A stretch of 64,000 bases of DNA from Rheum nobile (Eukaryota; Streptophyta; Magnoliopsida; Caryophyllales; Polygonaceae): the NCBI GenBank assembly GCA_027886185.1, contig WOAB01000568.1, positions 13,214,501-13,278,500 of the forward strand, read 5' to 3'. Numbering within the stretch: the first letter of the stretch is position 1; each line of letters starts with the position of its first letter. The notes beneath the pieces are model-generated. The model made no database searches. It saw nothing but the letters and a program-made list of their open reading frames with translations, and had not been told where the DNA came from. The translations under genes and the position numbers were made by a program. Below are positions 12,480 through 23,846 of this stretch, piece by piece.

Positions 12480-13190
12480 TTGAAGTGTATAACCTATTCC
12501 ATGTGTGATGAACCTGTTACTTATACTCAATGAACCTGTTAGTTATAAATGTTGAACGTGTTACTTGTACTCAATGAATCTGTTAGTTATACATGATGAA
12601 CTTGTTACTTATACTTAATGAACCTGTTAGTTATACATGATGAACCTATTACTTTATACTCAATGAACCTGCATGCGAAAAGTAATGAACCTGCAAGACA
12701 ACACCAATAAACCTGCTCGATTTTTGAAGTGTACAACCTATTCCATGTGTGATGAACCTGTTACTTATACTCAATGAACCTGTTACTTATACTCAACGAA
12801 CCTGTTAGTTATAAATGTTGAACCTGTTACTTATACTCAATGAACCTGTTAGTTATACATGATGAACATGTTACTTATACTCAATGAACCTGTTAGTTAT
12901 ACATGATGAACCTGTTACTTTATACTCAATTAACCTGATTGCGAAAAGTAATGAACCTGCAAGACAACACCAATGAACCTGCTCGATTTTTGAAGTGTAC
13001 AACCTATTCCATGTGTGATGAACCTGTTACTTATACTCAATGAACCTGTTAGTTATAAATGTTGAACCTATTACTTATACTCAATGAACCTGTTAGTTAT
13101 ACATGATGAATCTGTTACTTATACTCAATAAACCTGCATTTTAAAGTAATGAACCTGTTAGTTATACATGATGAACCTGTTAATATATTG
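12480..13190 (+). repeat. TGAACCT array between the convergent genes
   Basis: Short units such as tgaacctgttacttatactca (about 21-22 bp) alternate with tgaacctgttagttatacatga. About 20 exact TGAACC copies plus point-mutated ones fall in 700 bp. A higher-order repeat of roughly 240-265 bp begins with ttttgaagtgtayaacctattcc near 12478, 12722 and 12985, and a fourth diverged copy is near 13831. The motif is always on the + strand. Confidence 0.9.
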
Positions 13191-13364
13191 AAGTCTTCAT
13201 CATAATTTAGGCAATTAATCAGGTGATTAGTGCTATCTTCTAGTATCATTGTACCCAATTCAGGAATCATACATTTTCCCAAACCACACAATCAACCTAG
13301 TATCATTCTAACCAATATGCTAATAATCATCCAATCTTCATTCATAGGGTCCTTCAGGGTTGCC

Positions 13365-16300
13365 TTAAGTGGTCTGAAGTGCCTTGTCTCTTATTTCATC
13401 AGCTTCAGAGGTGATGATTGTATGTACGTATTTGATCCTCAGCTCTTCAACGGCCTTCATCTTGTTTTTGTTATTCATCTGGTCCTCCCAGTTCTCATTC
13501 GGCACGCCCATGTACTTCTCCATGTATCGCATGACATACACCCCAGAGCTTTGCTCTTCTGCACCGTCAGACTGGAACGGTAGAGGAATCAACTGCGCCT
13601 TAGGCTGTGCAGATTCAAGGTCGCTTGCTCTCTTGGTCAAGTGGTTCTGGCGGAGGTAAATTGCAGTCATGTATACCTGCACACAAGATATAAAGACAAG
13701 AAATGAATTTTAACCCAAACAGACAAAAAAATGTTGACAATAACACATTTTAACTGTTGCTACAAGTCAAACCAATGAACCTGCAGGAGAAAATTAATGA
13801 ACCGGCAAGACAACACCAATGAACCTGGTCGATTTTTGAAGTGTATAACATATTCTATGTCTGATGAACCTGTTACTTATACTCAATGAACCCGGTAGTT
13901 GTAAATGATGAACCTAGTAGTTATAACTCATGAACCCAATGCTTGGACATAGTACACTCACTACTAACAACACAATTTAATCCACTATTGTACACTTATA
14001 ATCTTCTGAATCTTCTGAATCCACTACTGTTCGGCACACTGTCGAGCACATGGATGCTTTTACTCTTAAAGTTCATGGCAATGAGAAAGTAACGGTCATT
14101 GTGGATTATGACAGGTACAAAAGCCTGTAATAATGCGTTCAGTTAGTGACGTTTGAAATTTACTCAAAAAAAATTATCAACAGAATAAATAAATAAAAAG
14201 ACAAGCTCAGACTAGTAATAAATTCACCATGTCTAAGTCCTTTATCTTTCGTCCATGCACCTCAGCCACGGCGTAGTTGAAGTTCCTCATGAAATCGCCC
14301 AGTTGATCTTTCAAGGTGACATTATGTTTTACCATTTCACGATTTTTTGTTAGTATACACGAATTATATATTCAAGCCACAACCTGCACAGACAAACTGT
14401 TGAACCTTGCAGTAGAATTCCATGAACTTGACTATGTAATGCATGAAAATCTTTCATAATAAACGAGCCTCTGTGAGATGAAACTTATAGGACTTTACTT
14501 TTCATATGATGAACCTCATTTTATTAACCTCATTTTTACTTACCATTTGGTAGACATACAAGAATGCTCTGATGGGCTTGTTGTTGCTCTTGACCTCCTC
14601 ATTAGTGTTCAAAACGGTTGACCAAGCATCAATGGTTTTGTAGTGGATGTCCATCTCCATAGCCAACTCCATTCCGGAGACTTTGAGAGACTTGTGTTTG
14701 AAGAGAGGCTCACTATTCAATTGCACAGAAACAAAAGTGTTATGCAGTAAGAAACCTTTATCTCTAATATTTTCCATAATAACAAAATAAAATATGTCAT
14801 AAGGTATGTATATCTTATCCTCCTATGCTACAGTGGATACAGTAGTTGTACACCACCATTGCCTCCTTTGGTCTCTTGGCAAAGATGTCGACAGTGCGGC
14901 TTTTGTAGGGGCTTCTGAGCTTTTCCCCAAGTCTCTTGTGCCTTGGCCCGTGAACCACATCAGCAGCAGCCTCCAGTTGCTTCCCCTTGCCCTTTTCCTT
15001 TGCCTTTTCCATTTCAGCCAGCTCTTTGTCCTTCTGTGCATCAGCCACTGCATGTTCTTCATGCATGGCTTCCGCAACACCAATTTCATGTACCTCCTCT
15101 GACCCTATAAGCACTTCCTTCTCCTTGTGTGAATCAGGCACTGCATGTTCTTCATCATTGTCTTTCTCAGTTTCAACGTCATCCAACTCCTCTAAACTTA
15201 TCAGCTTGAATGATGGAATTGTCAAATCCGGGGACTTTCTGGCCTTCTTCTTTGTTGTTGGTGCTGGGGGTGTTGGTCCCTTGTCCTTAGTCCCAACGAC
15301 AGTCTCTTGCACAACGCCTTGTGCCCTCTCTTTCTCCAGCTCTTGAACTTCATTTCTTTCATCTTCTCTGTCACTGAGCACGTCAGTGTACTGATCCATA
15401 ACTGTGTTTATATCCTCCCAATTTTGTGTGGTATCCATGCCCTGTTTCTCCTTAGAAGTGGAAGGTTCAGCATTTGAGAACTTAATCTTTTCTTTTGAAG
15501 CATCAGCCTTCTCCACCTGTCTCAAGCATTCTATGAGCTGTGGATCGCTCCAGAAAGGGTGGTCGACATCATTCCATATCGTCTCAAATTCGCTTCTTTC
15601 CTCTTCCTCGGCCTTTTTGTTGCCAATCAGCGTTTGGGCTATTTTGATCATGCTCTTCACCTTGGGCTCTTCATTGAATTCAGTGGGCAAATTTTCCACC
15701 ATGGCGGTCAGTTTCAACATTTCGGTGGCCACTACAAACTGTTGTTGGGTGAAGTTATTAAGCCAGTCCTGCATACAAGACAACAAGTTTATGTGAACCT
15801 TAACTATTTTTTGAACCTTACATTATTATTTAGTTTAATGAACCTTACATTATTTATTCATGCACCTCTTGATCATTTTTCATGTATTACTCATCAGAAT
15901 TAGATGAACATGCAATTCAATTTCGATTGAACCTTGGTCAATAAATGAATGAACCCTAACTTGTAAACGCATGAACCTTGATGTTTAAACTGATGAACCC
16001 AGTATAGTACTTTTTGAACTTGAAGTTTCATTATTTCTGCTTGCGTTTTTCAGTGAACCCTCACTAGTGTGATGCATGATCTATAGTGTCTAAAGTCATG
16101 TAGGTAATAATTGTGTAACCGGATGACCCCTCAATACAATATCTGAACCTTAATGTATATATAAATGAACCTCAATCTGTAAATTAATGAACCTTGATGT
16201 ATAAACTGATCCCACTATACTATTTTTTGAACTTGAACCTTGATGTTTACCTGTAGCTTGTTGTTCATGTATTCTTGTTTTGTCCTCTCCTTTGATGGTC

Positions 16301-19300
16301 TTGGGTCTTGAAGAGTTCCTAATCCAAATCCTCCAGACTTCATCTCCCTTCCCTCCTTTTCCTCCAAACTCTCATCAGTCCATCCTAGGTACACTGGTGT
16401 ATTGTTGGGGTTTATATCTCCAAAGATAGATACCCTATCTAAATACAACAACTGCATAGAAGTTCATACATACATTAGTACACACATGTCATGCAAGGTA
16501 ATACACAGTAGTAGATTTTAAAAAAAAAATTAAACAAGAGTTGTTTACCACAAGGAAGACGATGGGCCCTCTGAAGAACCTCTCTTTCTTGGCCTTCCAT
16601 TCAGTTGTTGTCTGAGGCAAGACACTGATTACAAACCGACACCAGTTGTATCCCTTTACGTCCTCAACGTCGCTGATCATCATGTGCTGAGGGACAGTGC
16701 CCTTTTGGTTGCTTTCGACGAGCACAGACATGAACATGACGAGGAACAACCTTTTGAACCAGATTTTGGAGGTGTAGGCTTTGAGCTTGGCTGCCAGATG
16801 ACTTGGCCTGATTTGATTGATATTGTCGAAATAGTCTTTCCATTCCTTTATAATGGCGGTGTCAGTAGCCTCTTGCACCCTCTATACTTCCTCCTCTGTG
16901 ACTTTTATGGTGCTCCCATCCACCATCTTTATCTCACATTTGACCTCATCATAGTGTTCGAGGATCCAGAAAGCGAGGCAATGAGGCACTCCTTTAATCT
17001 TTAAATCCAGCATGCTCTCAAATCCCATCTCCCTAATCCACACCTTAGCATGTGCCTTCATGTTTTCAGGGATAGCTTCCAGTGCATTAACAAACACTTT
17101 TGGGATATTCCTAGTGCTCAACCACTTGTACTAGGAGCCATCTTCTTCTATTTTTATCTTGAGGTGGACAGGGACTATCTCCAGCTGCTTGTTGTGCTTT
17201 GTTTCTCTATGCTTCTCCTTTTTTGCCTTTGTAATTACCAGCTTCCTCTCTCCTCTTTCCTTGACTACAACCCATTTTTCTTTCTTGGTCTTCTTGGCAG
17301 TTTCTTCCTCGTCAACCTCAATTTTCTGCTTCCCCTTGTCCTTCCTCCCTTTAATCTGTGTAGTCTTTGGTTTCTTCCTCAAGGTGTCCTCAAACTCCAC
17401 TTCACTGAAACTCTCTAACTGAACTGCTACATCTGGCTGAATTGCAGCCATTGACCTAGTGTTTGGTTTTGTTGGTTGTACATCATCGGAAATGTCCGAT
17501 GATGTTGTGTCATTGTTCTCCTGCGAAGATGTTGTGCCACGCTGGAGACGGTGTTGACCTGCAACGGCTGATCTAGTGCTTGGTCTGGTGGATGTTGTTT
17601 TTTCAGAACTTTGAGAAGAACTGCTCTTGCTCTCTTCCTGTGAGCTGAGGCTGTTCTCGTCTTCAACCTCATTTCCCTTCCCCTTCCCCTGTTCTTCTAA
17701 ACGCAAATCATCTGCTTGAGTGGTTGGTATATCTGCAGTGGTATTGGCTGGTGTAGAAGAGTGAGAAAGCTTCTCATCTTCAGGTTTTTGTCCAGAGTCT
17801 GGTGTTTCGGTGCACTTCTGCTTTGGTGGAGGTTGTTCTGATTTTGAAGCTTGACCCTTCGAAGCCTTGGTCTCTGCCTGTCTCTCTCTCTTATGACTCA
17901 TCATCTTTTGTCTAGGCTTTCTTGTGGCTTGTTTAGTTGGTGTTGACCTCTTTTGGGGCTGTTTTTTCTTTACAACAGACTTCTTAGCAGACACTCTCCT
18001 TATTAGTGGAATGTCATCATTGTCTGTACTATCTATACTCTGATATTGTACCTCTATGTCTTTGTGTGTAAGCCCTTTGCGTCGTCGGGATTGACTAGTC
18101 GAGCCTGCTAAGAGAAACAGGACAATTGTAAGACCAACTTCAGACTATGAAGTAAACTGTAACAATAAATGAACCTAAGTATCCAAGTCATATAATGAAC
18201 CCCATGAAAAGAGTTCCAACTCAAGTAGGGAAAGCATAATGAACTTAAGTTCATAAGACATGCATGAACTGTCGAAGAAGGAAATAAATAAACCTCCAAG
18301 TCATAAATGAACCTCATGAAATTAATGCAACTCAGATGAAGACATGCATGAACTCTGGTAAGAGCAAATGAACCCCAATTCATAAAATGAACCTCAGGTA
18401 AACCTAATTTTTTATCACAAAGCATGAAATCTCCAACTCATAAATGAACCTCCAACTCATAAATGAACCTCATGGAATCAATGCAACTCAGGGAAACACA
18501 GGCATGAACTCTAGTAAAAGCAAATGAACCACCAACTCATAAAATGAACCTCAGGTAAACCTAAATTTTTATCACAAAGGCATGCACTCTGGAAGAAGGA
18601 AATGAACCTCTAACTCGATGATCAACCTCACTGAAAAATGCATCTCAGGTAAACACATGCATGAACCCCCGTAAAAAAAAAAAGAACCCCCAACACCTAA
18701 AATGAACCTCAGGTAAACCTAATTTTTCATCACAAAGGGATGAACTCTTTAAGAAGATAATGAACCTCCAAGTCATAGATGAACTCTGGTAAGAGCAAAT
18801 GAACCCCAATTCATAAAATGAACCTCAGGTAAACCTATTTTTTTTATCACAAAGCATGAAATCTCCAACTCATAAATGAACCTCCAACTCATAAATGAAC
18901 CTCATGGAATCAATGCAACTCAGGGAAACACATGTATAAACTCTGGTAAAAGCAAATGAACCACCAACTCATAAAAAATGAACCTCAGGTAAACCTAATT
19001 TTTCTTCACAAAGGCATGCACTCTGGAAGAAGGAACTGATCCTCTAACTCGATGATCAACCTTACTGAAAAATGCATCTCTGGTAAACACATGCATGAAC
19101 CCCCGTAAAAGCAAATGAACCCCCAACACCTAAAATGAACCTCAGGTAAACCTAATTTTTCATCACAAAGGGATGAACTCTTTAAGAAGATAATGAACCT
19201 CCAAGTCATAGATGAACCTCAGGAAACAACACGAACATAGAATTCAGAAGAGGAAAACAATGTCCCAACGAAAAAAATATTGAAGAAACCCTAACATGGA

Positions 19301-19446
19301 GCTCTGTGTTTCTAATGGTACAACAACATTTAACGAACTTTCGAAACCTTGAATTTTGAGTAATCTAGGCGTTTTCGTGAAATTGAAACCCTAAATATGT
19401 TATTCGTACCTCCAAAGTCCTCTTCACTGTAATCGGTGTCGCTCAT
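13365..19446 (-). CDS. Ulp1 (C48)-like protease-fold gene of the MULE
   Basis: Multi-exon gene reading towards the transposase. Supported exons: 19410-19446 (MSDTDYSEEDFG), 16549-18104, 16251-16451, 15768 to about 14815, about 14720-14544, about 14330-14227, 14124 to about 14020 and about 13665-13365. The first four join in phase. The N-terminus is Lys/Ser-rich and probably disordered; then comes a conserved plant-transposon domain (AHAKVWIREMGFESMLDLKI to FFRGPIVFLV, LLYLDRVSIFGDI), a charged Glu/Lys linker, and a Ulp1-like C-terminal domain (FVPVIIHNDRYFLIAMNFK, HVLDS, SSGVYVMRYMEKYMG). The usual catalytic Cys (DCG) is Ser (codon 13545-13547), and the expected His next to YF is Arg (14092-14094). 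Amber stops lie at 17131-17133 and 16882-16884. Splicing after 14815 is uncertain. Ulp1 enzymes cleave SUMO; this copy looks catalytically inert. Confidence 0.7.
13740..13935 (+). repeat. TGAACCT motifs in a 3' intron of the Ulp1-like gene
   Basis: Seven TGAACC copies in under 200 bp, on the + strand and therefore antisense to the gene whose intron holds them. It includes one more copy of the higher-order block start (gatttttgaagtgtataac). Confidence 0.8.
15769..16250 (+). repeat. Intron packed with TGAACCT motifs
   Basis: This 482 bp intron (donor gtaaac, acceptor tgcag on the minus strand) carries about 12 TGAACC copies, mostly tgaaccttgatg and tgaaccttacat. All read on the + strand. Confidence 0.85.
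18105..19409 (-). other. First intron of the Ulp1-like gene with a duplicated TGAACCT block
   Basis: Donor gtacga after the 37-base first exon; the acceptor is a tagcag pair (NAGNAG), so exon 2 can begin at either of two AGs three bases apart. The intron holds about 24 TGAACC copies on the + strand. A stretch of about 430 bp starting actctggtaagagcaaatg near 18352 is repeated directly from about 18784 to 19215. Confidence 0.75.
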
Positions 19447-19828
19447 GTCGTTTTTCGTTGTATTTGCTTGTACTTGTTCAATTCAGAGCATCTGAGTGCG
19501 TCGATTCGTCTTCTCCTCTTCAACTATGACCGTCTATCTCGATCGAGTTCTGTGTTTCGCTCGATTCGTCTTCGCCTCTTCAACTGGTGTGGATATTTGG
19601 TTTCAGAGAGTCTGAGAGGGTTTTGGCGCCGGTTAGGGGTAAGGGCAATCGTGTAATACCACGTACAAATTACTCTAAATTACAAGTATGCCATCACGCC
19701 TCTAAGTCCCTGTTTATCTCGTTTCCCTTCTCCTTCAATCGTGGCCGTCTATCTCGTCCATCATATGGCTGTGGTTTATTTGTACTGTTTATCTTAAGGG
19801 CGTAATGTATCGGAACGGCCCTCTCTAT

Positions 19829-19975
19829 ATATAATATAAAATAGAGTTCTTGACAATTAATATCCCTCCTCTTAAATGATACAAATTTTTTAATTATTTT
19901 TAATTTAATCTTAACCTCATCTATATTATCTCTACTATGATCTTAAAAAAAAAGTTTTTATGACAATTGATGTAA
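19829..19975. other. AT-rich flank
   Basis: AT-rich sequence between the right end of the MULE and the left CCTTG repeat of the Athila composite. No feature seen. Confidence 0.5.
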
Positions 19976-19980
19976 CCTTG

Positions 19981-21051
19981 TGATCAGCACTACTTTGTAG
20001 GGTTTAACTATGAGTTGTTATTGGTGTTTTGGGTACCATTTGGAGATGTTTAGAGCGTATTGTAGAGATTGGAGTTGAGAAGTAGAAGTGTGACCTTAGT
20101 GGTTTGGAGAAGCTTAAAATGAAGACATCCAAAAGATGAGGAGAAGACCACTTGAGGAGACTGAGAAGAGTCGAAGAAAGAAGGAAAAGAAGGAAGCTGC
20201 CGTGACCGCGGATGAGCACGGAGGTCGATCGCGGCAAATTCGAGAACAACGAGAAGAAAACTGCATTTTCCGCGACCGTGGAATTCCATCCGCGATCGCG
20301 GAAATATCCCTCAGCGAAGCGGCCAAGTCGAGAGCACAAGTCTGGAAGTTGAATTTTCCGCGACCGCGGAATTCCATCCGCGATCGCGGAACCACACGGC
20401 AGCGAGACGCGAGAATTCTCCAAAGTTCTTTATTTTTACTTTTTCCGATTTTATTTTATTTTCTTATTTCGTACTTTATATTATTTTCCTTTTAGGATTA
20501 GGTTTGTTATCTTTTTACATTAGGTTTTGGTTTCTAAGTTATTTAAACCTAGTTCCATAGCCTCAATCTAGACTATCATCGTTTATTCCATTCAGTATTG
20601 TTTTTTCTTTCAAGACTATGAAGAACTAAGCACCCTTTGCTTAGTCTGACAATTGAAGCTTTCATTTGATATATGATTGTGAGGTTATAATTCTATTCCT
20701 ATTCCTTTGGATTATATCTTTTCTCTTGAGCTTATTCATATTGATTATTATTGATTTCGCTTGTTGGACCCAACTAGTTGATATTGGTAATTGTCTATTG
20801 CTAGGGTTTGGATATTTCGGGTAGAGATTCCTTATCTATTGTAGCAAACATGATATTCTAGGATGGATATGACTAGTTTATTATGAAAGAGAATTGATTA
20901 TGTGCTAAATGTTGCGAAACATCGGTGTTGTATGTATCCTGGCTAATTCCTATGCTTCTTGCTGCTATTGAATTAAAACTTGAAGGTTGGTAGGGATTGT
21001 TTAATAGTTAGGGTTATCAGGACGGAGAGGACTAGTAACTAATTCAGAATA
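19981..21051 (+). mobile_element. LTR fragment, 5' 1071 bp
   Basis: Aligns base for base with 22335 to about 23405 with scattered differences. It starts TGATCAGCACTAC and stops at tcagaata, where unrelated internal sequence (tggaggcaacccgagg) begins. It contains the CG palindrome block at 20205-20400. Confidence 0.88.
20205..20405. repeat. CCGCGATCGCGG palindromes in the LTR
   Basis: Four to five dyads of the form ccgcgaycgcgg, two of them in a repeated unit ttccgcgaccg(c/t)ggaattccatccgcgatcgcgga (20268-20304 and 20358-20393). Surrounding LTR DNA is AT-rich. Open frames on both strands result from the palindromic, stop-poor composition. Confidence 0.8.
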
Positions 21052-22320
21052 TGGAGGCAACCCGAGGTATGTATTTCTTTCCTGTCTTTTCATTCCATGT
21101 TTTTTTTTAGTTGTTTGTCTGTTATTTTTGTTTTTGCTTTTGTTTTGTTTTCGTTTGAGACTAACTTACAGGAAGGAGGCCCGAGCCAAATTGTAGACGG
21201 TGTTAACCACGCACCAACAATGTTTCCACGGGGGCGGAAATTCTTTTGTGATCGCGGATTCCCTACAGTAAGACCTCCATTTCCCTCCTCGCAAAAAAAA
21301 AAAAGGTTCTACCGAAGGCCAGCTGTCCGAGTTCCCCATGGAGAGATAGTGCACATCATGTTGTCAAGGAGGAGACATTAGCCCCACATTTTTATTTGGC
21401 AACGATGATGGCCCTAGTTTCGACAACTGAGGAGGAGGAACACTAGAGCCCATACCAAGATCATATTTGGGCTTCACTATGTGTTCGTTGAAGGCCGTGT
21501 AGCCCCGACTTCTTTGCTATTCCACTACACCTTACAGTGGATCTATTTGGTTGCACGGTAGAGTTTGAGTTTGAAGTTCGGCGCAACACCAGCGACATGT
21601 GCTTATATTGTTTTATCGCCAGCAACAATTTCCCCGTCCAAGCCAACTCGACAACGTTTGTGAGTTATTTTTTGCCTCTCCCTGTGCTTCATTCTTTTTT
21701 GTCTTTCATTACATTGAGGACAATGCAATGTTTAAGCATGGGGGAGTGTTCTATACTTGCTAGTCGTTGAGGAGAAAAGAAAAAGAAAAAGCCAAAAATT
21801 GATAAAAGGCAAAAATAGAAATCCTGTGATAAGTCGAAAACCCAAAAGGGCGGCTTATGTAATAAGCAGGTGGCTTGGATCAGCATTAGGCTGGGGTAAT
21901 AATTGGTCAAGAGTGATGTGAGTTTTATGTGAGCACATCTATTGAAAAATGAAATGAGTGGCTTGGTGAAAAACCGAAAGGGCGCCTTGGCAAAATGAGT
22001 AAAAAGAAGAAGAGTGATTTTTAGGAATCATCATTTTACCTGGCGTGGTGGCATAAGAAGATAGACGGAGAATAGGATTAGATTTTTATTCACTCTATGG
22101 TGTTCGGGATAAGCTTGGGGAAAGTACTCTGCTTTCCTTTTAGCTTGGTTGGTGTTGTGGTAATGTGTTGTGTTGTGTTGAGCTTAATGTGTTATTGCCT
22201 TGGAGTTTCAGTTTAGGTGTGATTCTTAGTAGAGATGGTTTTTCTGTGCTTCATGAGACCTTGGGGATTTGATTGGAGGAGTATGTTTCTTTTAGCTTAC
22301 TCGAGGACGAGCAAGGTTTA
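21052..22320 (+). mobile_element. 3' internal region of an Athila-type element
   Basis: Follows the broken LTR and ends at a polypurine tract. It contains gcatgggggagtgttc (about 21736) and gcatgggggaatt (22322), the paired tracts typical of the 3' end of Athila/Tat elements. Short open frames (21097-21381, 21537-21770) have no recognisable domain. The coding region for gag and pol is absent. Confidence 0.6.
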
Positions 22321-22334
22321 AGCATGGGGGAATT
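22321..22334 (+). promoter_or_regulatory. Polypurine tract (plus-strand primer site)
   Basis: agcatgggggaatt lies directly before the TG of the complete LTR at 22335. This is where second-strand DNA synthesis is primed in LTR elements. Confidence 0.75.
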
Positions 22335-23714
22335 TGATCAGTGCTACTTTGTAGGGTTTAACTATGAGTTGTTATCGGTGTTTTGGGTACCATTTGGAGA
22401 TGTTTAGAGTGTATTGTAGATATTTGAGTTGAGAAGTAGAAGTGTGACTTTAGTGGTTTGAAGAAGCTTAAAATGAAGACATCTAGAAGATGAGGAGAAG
22501 ACCACTTGAGGAGACTGAGAAGAGTCGAAGAAAGAAAGCGAAGAAGCGAAGAAGGAAGTTGCCGTGACCGCGGATGAGCACGGAGGTCGATCGCGGCAAA
22601 TTCGAGAACAACGAGAAGAAAACTGCATTTTCCGCGACCGCGGAATTCCATCCGCGATCGCGGAAATATCCCTCAGCGAAGCGGCCAAGTCGAGAGCACA
22701 AGTCTGGAAGTTGAATTATCCGCGACCGCGGAATTCCATCCATGATCGCAGAACCACACGGCAGCGAGGCGCGAGAATTCTCCAAAGTTCTTTATTTTTA
22801 CTTTTTCCGATTTTATTTTATTTTCTTATTTCGTACTTTATATTATTTTCCTTTTAGGATTAGGTTTGTTATCTTTTTACATTAGGTTTTGGTTTCTATG
22901 TTATTTAAACCTAGTTCCATAGCCTCAATCTAGACTATCATCGTTTATTCCATTCAGTATTGTTTTTTCTTTCAAGACTATGAAGAACTAAACACCCTTT
23001 GCTTAGTCCGACAATTGAAGCCTTCATTTGATATATGATTGTGAGGTTATAATTCTATTCCTATTCCTTTGGATTATATCTTTTCTATTGAGCTTATGCA
23101 TATTGATTATTATTGATTTCGCTTGTTGGACGCAACTAGTTGATATTGGTAATTGTCTATTGCTAGGGTTTGGATATTTCGGGTAGAGATTCCTTATCTA
23201 TTGTAGAAAATATGATATTCTAGGACGGATAGGACTAGTGTATTATGAAAGAGAATTGATTATGTGCTAAATGCTGCGAAACATCGGTGTTGTATGCATC
23301 CTAGCTAATTCCTATGCTTCTTGCTGCTATTGAATTAAATCTTGAAGGTTGGTAGGGATTGTTTAATAGTTAGGGTTATCAGGACGGAGAGGACTGGTAA
23401 CTAATTCTGAATAGGGACAGGAATAATCATAGGAAGGAATAGAGATAACCTAGGACCAATCAATCGAATGAACGGTGGATATTTGTTTGGCTAAGCGTTT
23501 TTCCCAAATTGATTATAAACTCTTTGTTTTCGTTTTCTTTGTTTACTTGTTTAATAACAAATCAACCAAAACCCCCCCTTGTTACTATTGCATGCAAATT
23601 GACATAAAGAAAGACAACTCCTCCCTGTGGGATTCGACCCTTACTTGCCTATTCTACTAGTTTAGGTTTGTTTAGGATTATTTTGATTAGGCATCACGAC
23701 AAAAGCCTCTGTCA
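22335..23714 (+). mobile_element. Complete Athila-type LTR (1380 bp)
   Basis: Begins TGATCAGTGC directly after a PPT and ends CTCTGTCA three bases before a PBS, so both ends are functionally defined. It has CG palindromes at 22562-22760 and an R-U5-like end with cctccctgtgggattcgacc near 23610. It acts at once as the 3' LTR of the sequence on its left and the 5' LTR of the sequence on its right. Confidence 0.9.
22562..22762. repeat. CCGCGATCGCGG palindromes, second LTR copy
   Basis: Same arrangement as at 20205-20405. Two dyads carry substitutions (ccatgatcgcaga near 22740), consistent with loss of CpG. Confidence 0.8.
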
Positions 23715-23717
23715 AAT

Positions 23718-23735
23718 TGGCGCCGTTGTCGGGGA
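23718..23735 (+). promoter_or_regulatory. Primer-binding site complementary to tRNA-Asp
   Basis: tggcgccgttgtcgggga follows the LTR end by three bases. It matches the complement of the 3' end of plant tRNA-Asp except at one position (gttgtc for gttgcc). tRNA-Asp priming is typical of Athila elements. Confidence 0.85.
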
Positions 23736-23846
23736 GGCAAGTTTTAATCTTTCTTTGTGTTTATTTGTGTGTCAACTTTTGTGTGGACCTATCTTACGGT
23801 CCACACCCATGCTACTGATTTTTCCCTTTTTGATTTTGGTATAGGA

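Larger units (their letters stand above)
8927..19828. mobile_element. MULE with convergent transposase and Ulp1-like genes
   Basis: The block holds a MULE transposase gene (+, from 9248) and a Ulp1-like gene (-, ending at 13365), tail to tail, plus about 70 TGAACC(T) motifs spread over 10.6-19.2 kb. The proposed ends are gagggagg at 8927 and ccctctc at 19828; both border a tatatata tract that could be the target-site duplication. Terminal inverted similarity beyond about 8 bp is weak, so the exact ends are tentative. FAR1-type transposases plus captured or ancestral Ulp1 genes are known from plant MULEs; the convergent layout is also that of maize MuDR. The single-element reading rests on the shared motif and on the gene pair being bracketed by the two termini. 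Confidence 0.6.

Noticed and set aside
13230..15903. Plus-strand ORFs such as 13230-13583, 14806-15102, 15404-15903
   Set aside because: Antisense shadows of the minus-strand Ulp1-like exons, whose frame, splice sites and motifs are consistent.
11833..17133. Amber codon reassignment or programmed readthrough
   Set aside because: Three TAGs in one element copy are too few, and plants use TAG as stop; kept as an observation only.
20004..20495. Arg-rich ORFs on both strands of the Athila LTRs (also 22358-22857)
   Set aside because: Created by CCGCGATCGCGG palindromes in non-coding LTR; frames are not consistent with any gag or pol protein.
23718..23735. tRNA gene
   Set aside because: Only the complement of the last 18 bases of tRNA-Asp is present; it is a primer-binding site. 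Same for the tRNA-Met-like 46498-46509.
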